The notes under the pieces: generated by a model
What the model saw: only the letters and a program-made list of their open reading frames with translations
Told to the model about the DNA's origin: nothing
Databases searched by the model: none
In this document: piece by piece, positions 43,414-52,315 of the stretch
How positions within the stretch are numbered: the stretch's first letter is position 1
Layout of the letters: every line of letters begins with the position of its first letter
Made by a program: the position numbers and the translations under genes
DNA from: Pseudomonas fluorescens
Lineage (GTDB): Bacteria > Pseudomonadota > Gammaproteobacteria > Pseudomonadales > Pseudomonadaceae
Assembly (NCBI RefSeq): GCF_004683905.1
Contig: NZ_CP038438.1
Coordinates: 1,426,001-1,490,000 of the forward strand
Direction of reading: 5' to 3'
DNA: 64,000 nucleotides

Positions 43414-45705
43414 TTACAGCAACTCAAAGCTCTGCTGCGTCACATCCTGCGAATCCAGGCCGATCTGCACGTTGAACTTGCCAGGCTCGGCCGCGTACTT
43501 GAGCTGGGCGTTGTAGAACTTCAGGTCATCCTCGGTGATGGTGAAGTGCACGACTTTCTGTTCGCCGGCCTTGAGCATGACTTTCTGGAAGTTCTTCAGT
43601 TCTTTCACCGGGCGAATCATCGAACCGGCGACGTCCTGGATGTACAGCTGCACCACGGTTTCGCCGTCACGTTTGCCGGTGTTTTTCAGGGTGACACTGG
43701 CATCGAGCTTGCCGGTCTTGTTCAGCGTGGTTGACGACAGCGCCATGTCGCTCAGCGTGAACTGGGTGTAGCTCAGGCCGTAACCGAACGGGAACAGGGG
43801 ACCGGTGGTGTCATCGAAATACTGCGAGGTGTAGTTGCCCGGCTTGCCCGGCGTGAACGGCCGGCCAATGCTCAGGTGGTTGTAGTAGGTCGGGATCTGG
43901 CCCACGGAACGCGGGAAGGTCACCGGCAGTTTGCCCGACGGGTTGTAGTCGCCGAACAGCACATCAGCGATGGCGTTACCGCCCTCGGTGCCGCTGAACC
44001 AGGTTTCCAGAATCGCATCAGCCGACTGGTTCTCTTCGAGGATGGTCAGCGGACGGCCGTTCATCAGCACCAGTACCAGCGGTTTGCCGGTGGCTTTCAG
44101 GGCACGGATCAGCTCGCGCTGGTTTTCCGGGATGTTCAGGTCGGTGCGGCTGGAGGATTCGTGGGACATGCCACGGGATTCGCCCACAGCGGCGACGATC
44201 ACGTCGGCGTCCTTGGCCGCTTTCACCGCTTCGTCGATCAACACGTTGGCCGGGCGCGGATCATCGACCACTTCCGGGGCGTCGAAGTTGAGGAAGTTCA
44301 GGTAATCCAGCACCTTCTTGTCGCTGGTGATATTCGCGCCACGGGCGTAGATCAGGTTGGCCTTGTCGCCAATCACCGAGCTCATGCCGTCGAACAGCGT
44401 CACCGATTGCGCCGGCTTACCGGCCGCCGCCCAACTGCCCATCATGTCGATCGGCGCCTTGGCCAATGGACCGACCAGCATGACTTTCGCGTCTTTCTTC
44501 AGCGGCAGGGTTTCGTTCTGGTTCTTCAGCAGCACCAGGCTGCGGCGTGCCACGTCACGGGCCTCGGCGCGGTGCAGACGGCTTTCGGCGTAGGTGTCGG
44601 CCGGATCATCCTCGGCCTTGCCGATGCGCAGGTACGGGTCCTTGAACAGGCCCATGTCGTACTTGGCGGCGAGCACTTCGCGCACGGCGTTGTCGATGTC
44701 TTTCTGCTCGATCTCGCCGGACTTGAGCAGCCCCGGCAGCTCTTTGCCGTACAGGGTGTCGTTCATGCTCATGTCGATGCCGGCCTTGATCGCCAGCTTC
44801 GCCGCTTCACGACCGTCAGCGGCCACGCCGTGCTTGATCAGCTCGAAGATCGCCCCGTGGTCGCTGACGGCCAGGCCCTTGAAGCCCCAGTCCTTGCGCA
44901 GCAGGTCGTTCATCAGCCAGGTGTTGGCGGTGGCCGGAATGCCGTTGATCGAGTTCAACGCCACCATCACCCCGCCGGCACCGGCGTCGATCGCCGCGCG
45001 GTACGGTGGCAGGTAGTCCTGGTACATCTTCACCGGGCTCATGTCGACGACGTTGTAGTCGCGCCCGCCCTCGACCGCGCCATACAGGGCGAAGTGCTTG
45101 ACGCTGGCCATGATGCTGTCAGCCGCGCTCGGCGTGTCGCCCTGATAGGCCTTGACCATCACTTTGGCAATGCGCGAGGTCAGGTAGGTGTCTTCACCGA
45201 ACCCTTCGGAGCTGCGGCCCCAGCGCGGATCGCGGGAGATGTCGACCATCGGCGCGAAGGTGATGTCGAGGCTGTCGGCCGCGGCTTCCTTGGCGGCAAC
45301 GCGCCCGGACTGACCGATGGCGTCCATGTCCCAGCTCGATGCCAGGGCCAGCGGAATCGGGAAAATCGTACGGTGACCGTGGATCACGTCGTACGCAAAA
45401 AACATCGGAATCTTCAGGCGACTGCGCATCGCCGCGTCCTGCATCGGACGGTTTTCCGGGCGGGTGATCGAGTTGAACGTACCGCCGATGTTGCCCGCAG
45501 CGATCTCTTTGCGGATCAACTCGCGGGGCATTTCCGGGCCGATGCTGATCAGGCGCAACTGGCCGATCTTTTCATCGAGGGTCATTTGTTTCATCAGATT
45601 GCTGATGAACGCGTCCTTGTTTTCCAGGGGTACCGGGGTCGTGGCGGCCAATACTTGATGACTGGCCAGGCTGACGAACAGGCCCAGCAAACACAGCTTC
45701 TTCAT
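43414..45705 (-). CDS. bglX: Periplasmic beta-glucosidase BglX (GH3)
   Basis: 763 residues from the ATG at 45705 (MKKLCLLGLF), with a signal peptide ending about VLA-ATT. GH3 layout: N-terminal TIM-barrel with nucleophile D282 in GLAVSDHGAI, then the alpha/beta sandwich, then the C-terminal fibronectin III-like domain. Hydrolyses beta-linked glucosides and possibly periplasmic glucans. Single-gene unit; the A+T-rich 45706-45963 gap separates it from the divergent LemA gene. Confidence 0.95.
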   Translation of the reverse strand: MKKLCLLGLFVSLASHQVLAATTPVPLENKDAFISNLMKQMTLDEKIGQLRLISIGPEMPRELIRKEIAAGNIGGTFNSITRPENRPMQDAAMRSRLKIPMFFAYDVIHGHRTIFPIPLALASSWDMDAIGQSGRVAAKEAAADSLDITFAPMVDISRDPRWGRSSEGFGEDTYLTSRIAKVMVKAYQGDTPSAADSIMASVKHFALYGAVEGGRDYNVVDMSPVKMYQDYLPPYRAAIDAGAGGVMVALNSINGIPATANTWLMNDLLRKDWGFKGLAVSDHGAIFELIKHGVAADGREAAKLAIKAGIDMSMNDTLYGKELPGLLKSGEIEQKDIDNAVREVLAAKYDMGLFKDPYLRIGKAEDDPADTYAESRLHRAEARDVARRSLVLLKNQNETLPLKKDAKVMLVGPLAKAPIDMMGSWAAAGKPAQSVTLFDGMSSVIGDKANLIYARGANITSDKKVLDYLNFLNFDAPEVVDDPRPANVLIDEAVKAAKDADVIVAAVGESRGMSHESSSRTDLNIPENQRELIRALKATGKPLVLVLMNGRPLTILEENQSADAILETWFSGTEGGNAIADVLFGDYNPSGKLPVTFPRSVGQIPTYYNHLSIGRPFTPGKPGNYTSQYFDDTTGPLFPFGYGLSYTQFTLSDMALSSTTLNKTGKLDASVTLKNTGKRDGETVVQLYIQDVAGSMIRPVKELKNFQKVMLKAGEQKVVHFTITEDDLKFYNAQLKYAAEPGKFNVQIGLDSQDVTQQSFELL

Positions 45706-45963
45706 GAATATTTTTCTCAAGGGCCCAAGCGGCAATGCAATGCCGGCCAGCCAAAAGTTAGGGAGCGACTATTGTTGTTCGGGTGCAGGCTCAAAATGAC
45801 CGAGCCAAAAACGCCCGCCGACACTCGGCTGCGTTTGCGCAGGGCCTCTTTTTAGCCCATCGGCCCGTTGCAATCCAGTGGCGCGGCCGATTATGCCCCA
45901 ACCGCTGATGCAGAAAGTTTCACGGTCGGTTTTTTATGAAATATGCCAGGGAGCATCACTTTG

Positions 45964-46572
45964 ATGAATGTCAGTCCAACCTACCGCTCGCGTCTGCAGG
46001 TCGCCACGTTACTGGTGCTTGCCACTTTGTTGACCGCGTGCGGCATCAACAATATCCCGACCCTCGATGAACAGGCCAAGGCGGCCTGGGGCCAGGTCCA
46101 GAACCAGTACCAACGCCGTGCCGACCTGATCCCCAACCTGGTGGAGACCGTCAGAGGCTACGCCAAGCATGAGGAGGCGACCCTGACCGCCGTGGTCGAG
46201 GCGCGGGCCAAGGCGACGTCGATCCAGGTCGATGCCAGCACCCTCGACAATCCGGAAAAACTCAAGCAGTTCCAGCAGGCTCAGGATCAGTTGAGTGGCG
46301 CGCTCAGCCGTTTGATGGTGGTCTCCGAGCGTTATCCGGACCTGAAGGCCAACCAGAATTTCCTTGTCCTGCAATCGCAGCTCGAAGGCACGGAAAACCG
46401 GATTGCCGTGGCGCGGCGCGATTTCATTCTGGCGGTGCAGAAATACAACACCGAGATCCGCACGTTTCCCGGGCGCCTCTGGCACAGCGTGATGTACAGC
46501 GACCTGCCGATTCGCGAAACCTTCGAAGCCACCACCCCCGGTGCGGAAAAGGCCCCGGAAGTGAAGTTCTGA
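45964..46572 (+). CDS. LemA-family protein, lipoprotein
   Basis: 202 residues from the ATG at 45964. An N-terminal signal/lipobox region ends LLTACGINN, so probably lipidated. The rest is the helical LemA domain: AWGQVQNQYQRRADLIPNLVETVRGYAKHEE, then YPDLKANQNFLVLQSQLEGTENRIAVARRDF. The role is unknown, but LemA genes commonly precede TPM-domain genes. First gene of a three-gene set; the next ATG is 14 bases downstream. Confidence 0.9.
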   Translation: MNVSPTYRSRLQVATLLVLATLLTACGINNIPTLDEQAKAAWGQVQNQYQRRADLIPNLVETVRGYAKHEEATLTAVVEARAKATSIQVDASTLDNPEKLKQFQQAQDQLSGALSRLMVVSERYPDLKANQNFLVLQSQLEGTENRIAVARRDFILAVQKYNTEIRTFPGRLWHSVMYSDLPIRETFEATTPGAEKAPEVKF

Positions 46573-46585
46573 TTCGAGGTTGCCC

Positions 46586-47323
46586 ATGCGTGTGTTGAAG
46601 ATAGGCCTGGTGCTGATGCTCTGGCTGTTCGCCGTCAGCGCCCGGGCCGAGTTGACGTTCCCGGCGCTGAGCGGGCGGGTGGTGGACGAGGCGCAGATGC
46701 TCGAGCCGTCGGTGCGCGCCCAGTTGAGCCAGCAATTGCAGGCTCACGAGCAGGCCACCGGCGAGCAACTGGTGGTGGTCACGGTGCCTGATCTGCAGGG
46801 CACCACCATCGAGGATTACGGCGTGCAACTGGGCCGGCACTGGGGCATCGGCCAGAAGGACAAGAACAACGGCGCGCTGCTGATCGTTGCCCGGGACGAG
46901 CGCAAACTGCGCATCGAAGTCGGTTACGGTCTGGAGGATCGGCTGACCGATGCGCAGAGTTCGGTGATCATTCATCAAGTGATCACCCCGGCGTTCAAGG
47001 CCGGCAATTTCAGCAAGGGCATCAGCGACGGCGTGGCGGCGATGCTGGTGGTGCTCGGCGGCAATCCTCTGGACGAACCGTCGACGGTGTACGAGTCGAG
47101 CGGCGATCCGCAGAGCGATTTTGTCTCGCGTCATCCGCTGTTGTTCGTTTTTCTGGTGGTGTTGTTCATCCTGACCGTGTTTGTCTGCCAGATGCTCGGT
47201 ATCCTTCCCGCCGGCCGTGGCGGCTCCGGAGGCGGGGGCGGTTTCGGCGGTGGCGGTGGAGGCGGGGGCTTCAGCGGCGGCGGGGGCAGTTTCGGTGGCG
47301 GCGGTTCGTCCGGCGGCTGGTGA
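46586..47323 (+). CDS. TPM-domain protein (YgcG family), Gly-rich tail
   Basis: 245 residues. Signal peptide (about 1-24, ending ARA-EL). TPM domain from about 30 to 150: GRVVDEAQMLEPSVRAQL, LVVVTVPDLQGTTIEDYG, KNNGALLIVARDERKLRIEVGYGLE. One membrane helix at about 175-200, then a run of glycines with interspersed Phe and Ser, ending SSGGW. Such YgcG proteins are predicted envelope proteins linked to LemA. The start was taken at the ATG behind GAGGT. Confidence 0.88.
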   Translation: MRVLKIGLVLMLWLFAVSARAELTFPALSGRVVDEAQMLEPSVRAQLSQQLQAHEQATGEQLVVVTVPDLQGTTIEDYGVQLGRHWGIGQKDKNNGALLIVARDERKLRIEVGYGLEDRLTDAQSSVIIHQVITPAFKAGNFSKGISDGVAAMLVVLGGNPLDEPSTVYESSGDPQSDFVSRHPLLFVFLVVLFILTVFVCQMLGILPAGRGGSGGGGGFGGGGGGGGFSGGGGSFGGGGSSGGW

Positions 47324-47356
47324 ACACACAACAATAATGATCAGGCACTTTTCGAC

Positions 47357-47974
47357 ATGGCATTACTGACTGAACACGAACAACGCAAAGTCGCCGAGGC
47401 GATCGCCCGGGTCGAGCGCGATACCGATGCCGAACTGGTCACCGTGCTGGCGGCCCGCGCCGATGACTACGCGTACATTCCGCTGTTGTGGGCCAGCCTG
47501 CTGGCGCTGCTGGTGCCGGGCATCGTCCATTACCTGACTGGCTGGCTGACCATGCACAGCCTGTTGCTGGTGCAATGGGGCCTGTTCATCGTCCTGTGCC
47601 TGCTGTTTCGCCTGCCGAAGATCACCACCCATCTGATCCCGCGCCGCGTGCGCCACTGGCGGGCATCTAATCTGGCGCGGCGGCAGTTCCTCGAACAGAA
47701 CCTGCACCACACCGTCGGCAGCACCGGGATGCTGATCTTTGTCTGCGAGGCCGAGCGCTACGTGGAGATTCTGGTGGACGAGGGGATTTCCCGGCGGCTG
47801 GACAACAAGAGCTGGGACGCGATCGTCGCCGCGTTCACCGAGCAGGTGCGGCAGGGGCGCACGCTCGAGGGCTTTGTCACCTGCATCGAGGCCTGTGGGG
47901 AACTGCTCAAGGTGCACGTGCCGGTGACGCAGGTGAGGAATGAATTACCCAATCGGTTGGTGGTGCTGGCCTAG
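47357..47974 (+). CDS. TPM-domain membrane protein (YgcG-like)
   Basis: 205 residues. Begins MALLTEHEQRKVAEAIARVERDTDAELVTVLAARADDYAY, a TPM-domain start, then two membrane segments (about 43-61 and 67-86), then VGSTGMLIFVCEAERYVEILVDEGISRRLD, the conserved C-terminal TPM core. Third gene of the LemA-TPM-TPM set, 33 bases after its neighbour. A complex at the inner membrane is likely but untested. Confidence 0.85.
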   Translation: MALLTEHEQRKVAEAIARVERDTDAELVTVLAARADDYAYIPLLWASLLALLVPGIVHYLTGWLTMHSLLLVQWGLFIVLCLLFRLPKITTHLIPRRVRHWRASNLARRQFLEQNLHHTVGSTGMLIFVCEAERYVEILVDEGISRRLDNKSWDAIVAAFTEQVRQGRTLEGFVTCIEACGELLKVHVPVTQVRNELPNRLVVLA

Positions 47975-47977
47975 AAG

Positions 47978-48154
47978 CCCCTCACCCCAGCCCTCTCCCG
48001 GAGGGAGAGGGAGCCGACCGAGATGTCTTGCGCTCGACATCGGCCTGAGAAACCGAGTCGATTATGGATTCAAAGGCACTCTTTCAAGTCGGTGAACCTC
48101 TTCAATATCCCCCAATCAGTCCCCTCTCCCTCCGGGAGAGGGTTAGGGTGAGGG
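47978..48154. repeat. Dispersed inverted repeat (CCCTCACCC...CCGGAGGGAGAGGG type)
   Basis: Arms 47978-48011 and 48121-48154 are imperfect inverted copies of CCCCTCACCCCAGCCCTCTCCCGGAGGGAGAGGG, a class of Pseudomonas and Xanthomonas intergenic repeat able to fold into a long hairpin. The 109-base centre shows no gene. Confidence 0.85.
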
Positions 48155-48254
48155 CGCTTTTAAAGCCGTTGGGTAAATAAGAACGTGTCCCCAACTCCCA
48201 TCCCCCCTAAAATACCCGCCATTCCCGTTTCGCCCCGCCCGAGGCCGCTTGTTC

Positions 48255-49478
48255 ATGTCCGTTACCGCCCCATCCGCGCCGTCTGCCAAACCCGCGCCCG
48301 ATCATCACGCCCAGTTCATCGAGCTGCTGCAAACCAGCCTCGAACACAACGGCTTCATCAAACTGGTGCTGGCCAAGTACGTGGGTGAAGAGGCGGATCT
48401 GCAGCGGATCATCATCAAAGCGGTGACGGTCAAGGCGCAGCCACACCTGTCGTTTGTCTATCGCTACAAGACCCGCGACATCACCAAGAATCTGCCGCTG
48501 AGCGAAGGCGTGGCGGTGATTGCCGAGCTGTTGCCGGCCGCGTTCAAGAATGCGCATCTGCTGACCGTGACCGACGAAGCCCAGCTCGAATACAGCAAAA
48601 AGGGCAAGAGTTCACTGTTCAAGAGCAAACCTCAGCAATTGCGTGAAGCGCCGTCCGCCGAGCACAACCGTGAGAAAAACCGTTTTCTGGACTTGAGCCG
48701 ACCGTTCCTCAAGGATCTGGGCGTGACCAACGCGCAGCATGAGCTGATCCCGGCGATGTCGCGCAAGTGGAAGCAGATCAACAAGTTCATCGAAGTCTTC
48801 AGCCACGCGCTGACCTCGTCACCGCTGGCGCTGGACAAACCGGTGCGGGTGGCGGACTTCGGCTCGGGCAAGGGTTACCTGACGTTCGCCATCCACGATT
48901 ACCTGCGCAACACGCTCAAGTCCGAAGGCGAAGTCACCGGCGTCGAGCTGCGCGAAGAGATGGTCAACCTGTGCAACGCCGCCGCGGCGAAACTGGAGCA
49001 CCCGGGGCTGGTGTTCAAGTGCGGTGACGTGCGCAGCGTGGCGCCGAGCGAACTGGACGTGATGATCGCCCTGCATGCCTGCGACATCGCCACCGACTAC
49101 GCGATTCACACCGGCATCCGCTCGGGCGCGTCGATCATCATGTGCTCGCCGTGCTGCCACAAACAGATCCGCCTGCAGATCCAGAGTCCGGCGCTGCTCA
49201 AGCCGATGCTGCAATACGGTCTGCACCTGGGCCAACAGGCGGAAATGGTCACCGACAGCCTGCGTGCACTGTTCCTCGAAGCCTGCGGTTACGAGACCAA
49301 AGTGTTCGAATTCATCTCGCTGGAACACACCAACAAGAACAAGATGATTCTCGCGGTGAAACGCGCCGAGCCGGTGGACCCGGCTCAGTTGCTGGTGAAG
49401 ATTGCCGAGTTGAAGGCGTTCTACAACATCAGCGAGCACTGTCTGGAAACGCTGCTGCGTTCGGATGGCTACCTCTGA
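48255..49478 (+). CDS. Class I SAM-dependent methyltransferase with SPCCHK motif
   Basis: 407 residues from the ATG at 48255. The N-terminal half (about 1-190) is helical and charged; the C-terminal half holds motif I VADFGSGKGYLTFAIH, then TGVELREEMVNLC, then DVMIALHACDIATDYAI and MCSPCCHKQIR. The last motif marks the Methyltransf_32 (TRM13/METTL25-like) family, suggesting an RNA or protein substrate. No partner gene is near: LemA-set genes end 280 bases before. Confidence 0.83.
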   Translation: MSVTAPSAPSAKPAPDHHAQFIELLQTSLEHNGFIKLVLAKYVGEEADLQRIIIKAVTVKAQPHLSFVYRYKTRDITKNLPLSEGVAVIAELLPAAFKNAHLLTVTDEAQLEYSKKGKSSLFKSKPQQLREAPSAEHNREKNRFLDLSRPFLKDLGVTNAQHELIPAMSRKWKQINKFIEVFSHALTSSPLALDKPVRVADFGSGKGYLTFAIHDYLRNTLKSEGEVTGVELREEMVNLCNAAAAKLEHPGLVFKCGDVRSVAPSELDVMIALHACDIATDYAIHTGIRSGASIIMCSPCCHKQIRLQIQSPALLKPMLQYGLHLGQQAEMVTDSLRALFLEACGYETKVFEFISLEHTNKNKMILAVKRAEPVDPAQLLVKIAELKAFYNISEHCLETLLRSDGYL

Positions 49479-49481
49479 TCC

Positions 49482-49572
49482 TGTGGGAGCGGGCTTGCTC
49501 GCGAAAGCGGACTGACAGTCAACGATGATGTCGACTGTTACGGCCCCTTCGCGAGCAAGCTCGCTCCCACAT
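49482..49572. repeat. REP element pair overlapping a coding region
   Basis: Inverted REP copies. The right-hand copy (about 49545-49572) lies inside the 3' end of the EamA transporter gene on the minus strand and encodes its last residues. Confidence 0.9.
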
Positions 49573-50443
49573 TTGATTTTACTGCGGTCTTGCGCCCGAG
49601 CATCACCGTTGCGATCACCCCGCAGGCAAACACCCAGGTAATCGGCTCGACATGTTCACCAAAGAACAGCGCCGAAAACGCGATGGTGAAAAAGATCTGC
49701 AGCAACTGGATCTGACTGACCCGCGCGATCCCGCCCATCGCCAACCCGGCGTACCAGGCGAAGAAGCCGAGAAACTGTGAGAACAGTGCCACGTAGCCGA
49801 ACGCCCACCAGGCCTTGGCCGACACCGCGCCCTGATGTTGCAGCGCCAGATACAACACTGGCCCGATCAGCAGCGGCGTCGACAGCACCAGCGCCCAGCA
49901 GATTACCTGCCAGCCGCCCATTTCCTTGGCCAACCGGCCACCTTCGGCATAGCCCAGACCACCGACGGCAATCGCGCCGAGCATCAGCAAGTCACCGGCC
50001 TGAATGCTCCCGGCTCCGGTGTACAACGCGTAGCCGAGCACCAGCGCACTGCCCAGCGCGGCGCAGGCCCAGAAGGCTTTCGACGGGCGTTCATGGGACA
50101 ACCAGGCGGCATACAGCGCCACGCACAGCGGCTGCAAACCGTTGACCAGCGCGCCGTGGGACGCCGGCAAGGTCTGCATGGCCCACGCCGACAGCACCGG
50201 GAAGCCAAGAATCACCCCGGCGATCACCAGGCTCAGGCCTTTGATCTGCTGCCAGCTCGGCCACTTCTCGCGTCGCCATAACAACAACGCTGCCGCGGGA
50301 ATCGCCGCGAACAGCGCGCGGCCGAGGCCGTTGAGCAGCGGATGCAGTTCCTGCACCACGATCCGGGTGAAGGGCAGGGTCAGGCTGAAAATCACAACCC
50401 CGAGCAGGCCGAGGGCCATGCCGGTGTTTTCGCGCGAGGACAT
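49538..50443 (-). CDS. EamA/DMT-family transporter with REP-derived C-terminus
   Basis: 301 residues, ten hydrophobic segments of two EamA repeats. Exporter or importer of metabolites (RhtA-like). Conserved LPFTRIVVQELHPLLNGLGRALFAAI and ALVNGLQPLCVALYAAW. The final residues (NVGASLLAKGP) are encoded by the right-hand REP copy, so the original stop was probably lost to REP insertion. ATG at 50443. Confidence 0.85.
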   Translation of the reverse strand: MSSRENTGMALGLLGVVIFSLTLPFTRIVVQELHPLLNGLGRALFAAIPAAALLLWRREKWPSWQQIKGLSLVIAGVILGFPVLSAWAMQTLPASHGALVNGLQPLCVALYAAWLSHERPSKAFWACAALGSALVLGYALYTGAGSIQAGDLLMLGAIAVGGLGYAEGGRLAKEMGGWQVICWALVLSTPLLIGPVLYLALQHQGAVSAKAWWAFGYVALFSQFLGFFAWYAGLAMGGIARVSQIQLLQIFFTIAFSALFFGEHVEPITWVFACGVIATVMLGRKTAVKSNVGASLLAKGP

Positions 50444-50554
50444 GTGAGTGACCAGAATTGAAGGTGACAGGAAGGTGGCTTCATCTAGCCATAAACCGGG
50501 CGGGTCGGGCTGTTACAGCTAGGCACAGACTTAGGCGTACAGTTTGCGGACGCT

Positions 50555-50619
50555 ATCGCGAGCAGGCTCACTCCTACAATTGGAATGCATTCCCCTGTAG
50601 GAGTGAGCCTGCTCGCGAA
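50555..50619. repeat. REP pair of a second subfamily (GTAGGAGTGAGCCTGCTCGCGA)
   Basis: Inverted copies of TCGCGAGCAGGCTCACTCCTACA. The core differs from the common GTGGGAGCGGGCTTGCTCGCGA type at several positions in both arms. Confidence 0.9.
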
Positions 50620-50724
50620 AAACGATAACGCGGTCTTCGAGGTAGTAGCCGGTTGTTACCCGCCCCAACGGATAAGGTCTACTTTGAATACTCCTGCAAG
50701 CCCATTCCCAGAGGAGTCCTCCCC

Positions 50725-51306
50725 ATGGCCGCGAAAAAAATCCTGATGCTGGTCGGCGATTACGTCGAAGACTACGAAGTGATGGTGCCGTTCCAGGCCT
50801 TGCAAATGGTCGGTCACTCCGTGCACGCCGTGTGCCCGGACAAGCCATCCGGTAGCACCGTGCGCACCGCAATCCATGACTTCGAAGGCGACCAGACCTA
50901 CAGTGAAAAACCGGGTCACCTGTTCGCCCTCAACTTCGACTTTGCCAAGGTCGCCGAGGCCGATTACGACGCGCTGCTGATTCCCGGGGGGCGTGCGCCG
51001 GAGTACCTGCGCCTGAATGAAAAGGTGCTGGCGCTGGTAAGAGCATTCGACAAGGCTGGCAAGCCGATTGCCGCTGTGTGCCACGGCGCGCAGTTGCTCG
51101 CGGCGGCGGGCGTTCTGGAAGGTCGCGAATGCAGCGCCTATCCGGCCTGTGCGCCGGAAGTACGCCTGGCCGGTGGCACGTTCATCGATATCACGGTGAC
51201 CGACGGCCACGTTCAAGGCAATCTGGCGACTGCGCCAGCGTGGCCGGCGCATCCGAACTGGCTGGCCGGTTTCCTCGGCCTGCTCGGCACCAAGATCACC
51301 CTGTAA
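50725..51306 (+). CDS. DJ-1/PfpI-family protein
   Basis: 193 residues from the ATG at 50725 behind GAGGAG. Class I glutamine amidotransferase-like fold. The nucleophile elbow is C119-H120 in [14 protein letters not shown], with acidic partner in the N-terminal [12 protein letters not shown]. Members include proteases, glyoxalase/deglycase-like enzymes and chaperones (YajL, PfpI). Followed 13 bases later by a ribbon-helix-helix gene, so likely an operon. Confidence 0.9.
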   Translation: MAAKKILMLVGDYVEDYEVMVPFQALQMVGHSVHAVCPDKPSGSTVRTAIHDFEGDQTYSEKPGHLFALNFDFAKVAEADYDALLIPGGRAPEYLRLNEKVLALVRAFDKAGKPIAAVCHGAQLLAAAGVLEGRECSAYPACAPEVRLAGGTFIDITVTDGHVQGNLATAPAWPAHPNWLAGFLGLLGTKITL

Positions 51307-51319
51307 CGAGGATCCGCCG

Positions 51320-51625
51320 ATGTGCGAGCTCTACGTCAAGGCCGACCCGATTCTCTACGAATCCCGCTCGCGCTCGCTGCGCATCTGCGGCGTAGTGACG
51401 ACGCTGCGCCTGGAAAACCAGTTCTGGGACATTCTCAGCGAAATCGCCGAAGTCGATGGCATGACCACCAATCAACTGATCGCCAAACTGTATGAAGAGG
51501 TGATGGATTATCGCGGCGAGGTGGTGAATTTTGCCTCGTTCCTGCGGGTGAGTTGTACACGCTATCTGAGTCAGCGGCGGGTGACGGAGCCGCAGTTGTC
51601 GGTGGTGCGGGCGGGGGTGAAATAG
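51320..51625 (+). CDS. Ribbon-helix-helix domain protein, 101 aa
   Basis: 101 residues. Pattern of the RHH_4-type domain: RSRSLRICGVVTTLRLENQFWDILSEIAEVDGMTTNQLIAKLYEEVMD, where VTTLRLE would be the DNA-contacting strand and the two helices follow. Likely a small DNA-binding regulator. It starts 13 bases after the DJ-1/PfpI gene. Confidence 0.8.
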   Translation: MCELYVKADPILYESRSRSLRICGVVTTLRLENQFWDILSEIAEVDGMTTNQLIAKLYEEVMDYRGEVVNFASFLRVSCTRYLSQRRVTEPQLSVVRAGVK

Positions 51626-51643
51626 CCCCGACCGAGTTGACCA

Positions 51644-51741
51644 CATCGCGGGCAAGCCCGCTCCCATAGGTTTCTCTGGTGCTCACAAGTTTTGTGGCCG
51701 CTGAAGAACCCTGTGGGAGCGAGCTTGCTCGCGAAGAGGCC
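51644..51741. repeat. REP element pair (inverted, degenerate left arm)
   Basis: Left copy ATCGCGGGCAAGCCCGCTCCCATAGG is mutated at two sites; right copy TGTGGGAGCGAGCTTGCTCGCGAAG is close to consensus. Confidence 0.85.
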
Positions 51742-51817
51742 ATTACAGGCTACAGAAATCTTGGGCTGGTCTTTACTCATTGGCGCAAAACCTTTCAACC
51801 GCCAAGGAGAAACGAGC

Positions 51818-52162
51818 ATGTCCGGATGGTACGAAGTGAGCAAAAGCAGCAACGGCCAGTTCAGGTTTGTGCTGAAGGCCGCCAACGCTGAAACCATTCT
51901 CACCAGCGAGCTCTACACCACCCGCGCGGCTGCCGACAGCGGCATTGCTTCGGTGCAGACCAATAGCCCGCTGGATGAACGCTACGAGAAGAAATCGACG
52001 AAGGATGGCCACCCATACTTCAACCTCAAGGCCGCCAACCATCAGATCATCGGCAGCAGCGAGTCGTACTCCACGGACGCCGCGTGCGCCAAAGGCATCG
52101 CCAGCGTCAAGGCCAACGGGCCGAGCAAAGTGATCAAGGACAAGACGTTGCCGGTGCTTTGA
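51818..52162 (+). CDS. YegP/DUF1508 family protein
   Basis: 114 residues with two DUF1508 repeats: GWYEVSKSSNGQFRFVLKAANAETILTSELY and YEKKSTKDGHPYFNLKAANHQIIGSSESY. Small beta-rich modules of unknown function. ATG at 51818 with AAGGAGA; the frame extends upstream into the REP but has no start of its own. Confidence 0.9.
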   Translation: MSGWYEVSKSSNGQFRFVLKAANAETILTSELYTTRAAADSGIASVQTNSPLDERYEKKSTKDGHPYFNLKAANHQIIGSSESYSTDAACAKGIASVKANGPSKVIKDKTLPVL

Positions 52163-52315
52163 AATAACTCCACGACTCAGTCGCCAAAACAATGGCGACT
52201 GAATTCTGGCTATGTGCCACTACATCGCTTATCCTTCGCGACCAATCCATGGAAGGGGCGGCGTTCAATACTCTTTCGTGTGTTTTTCAATGTTTACGCG
52301 AGAGTTTTTCCTTTG

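Noticed and set aside
43876..45855. 659-residue frame opposite bglX
   Set aside because: Antisense shadow; the minus-strand GH3 enzyme has its nucleophile motif and a signal peptide.
51692..51817. N-terminal extension of the DUF1508 gene that reads NPVGASLLAKRP
   Set aside because: These residues come from a REP copy; the ATG at 51818 with AAGGAGA is the better start.
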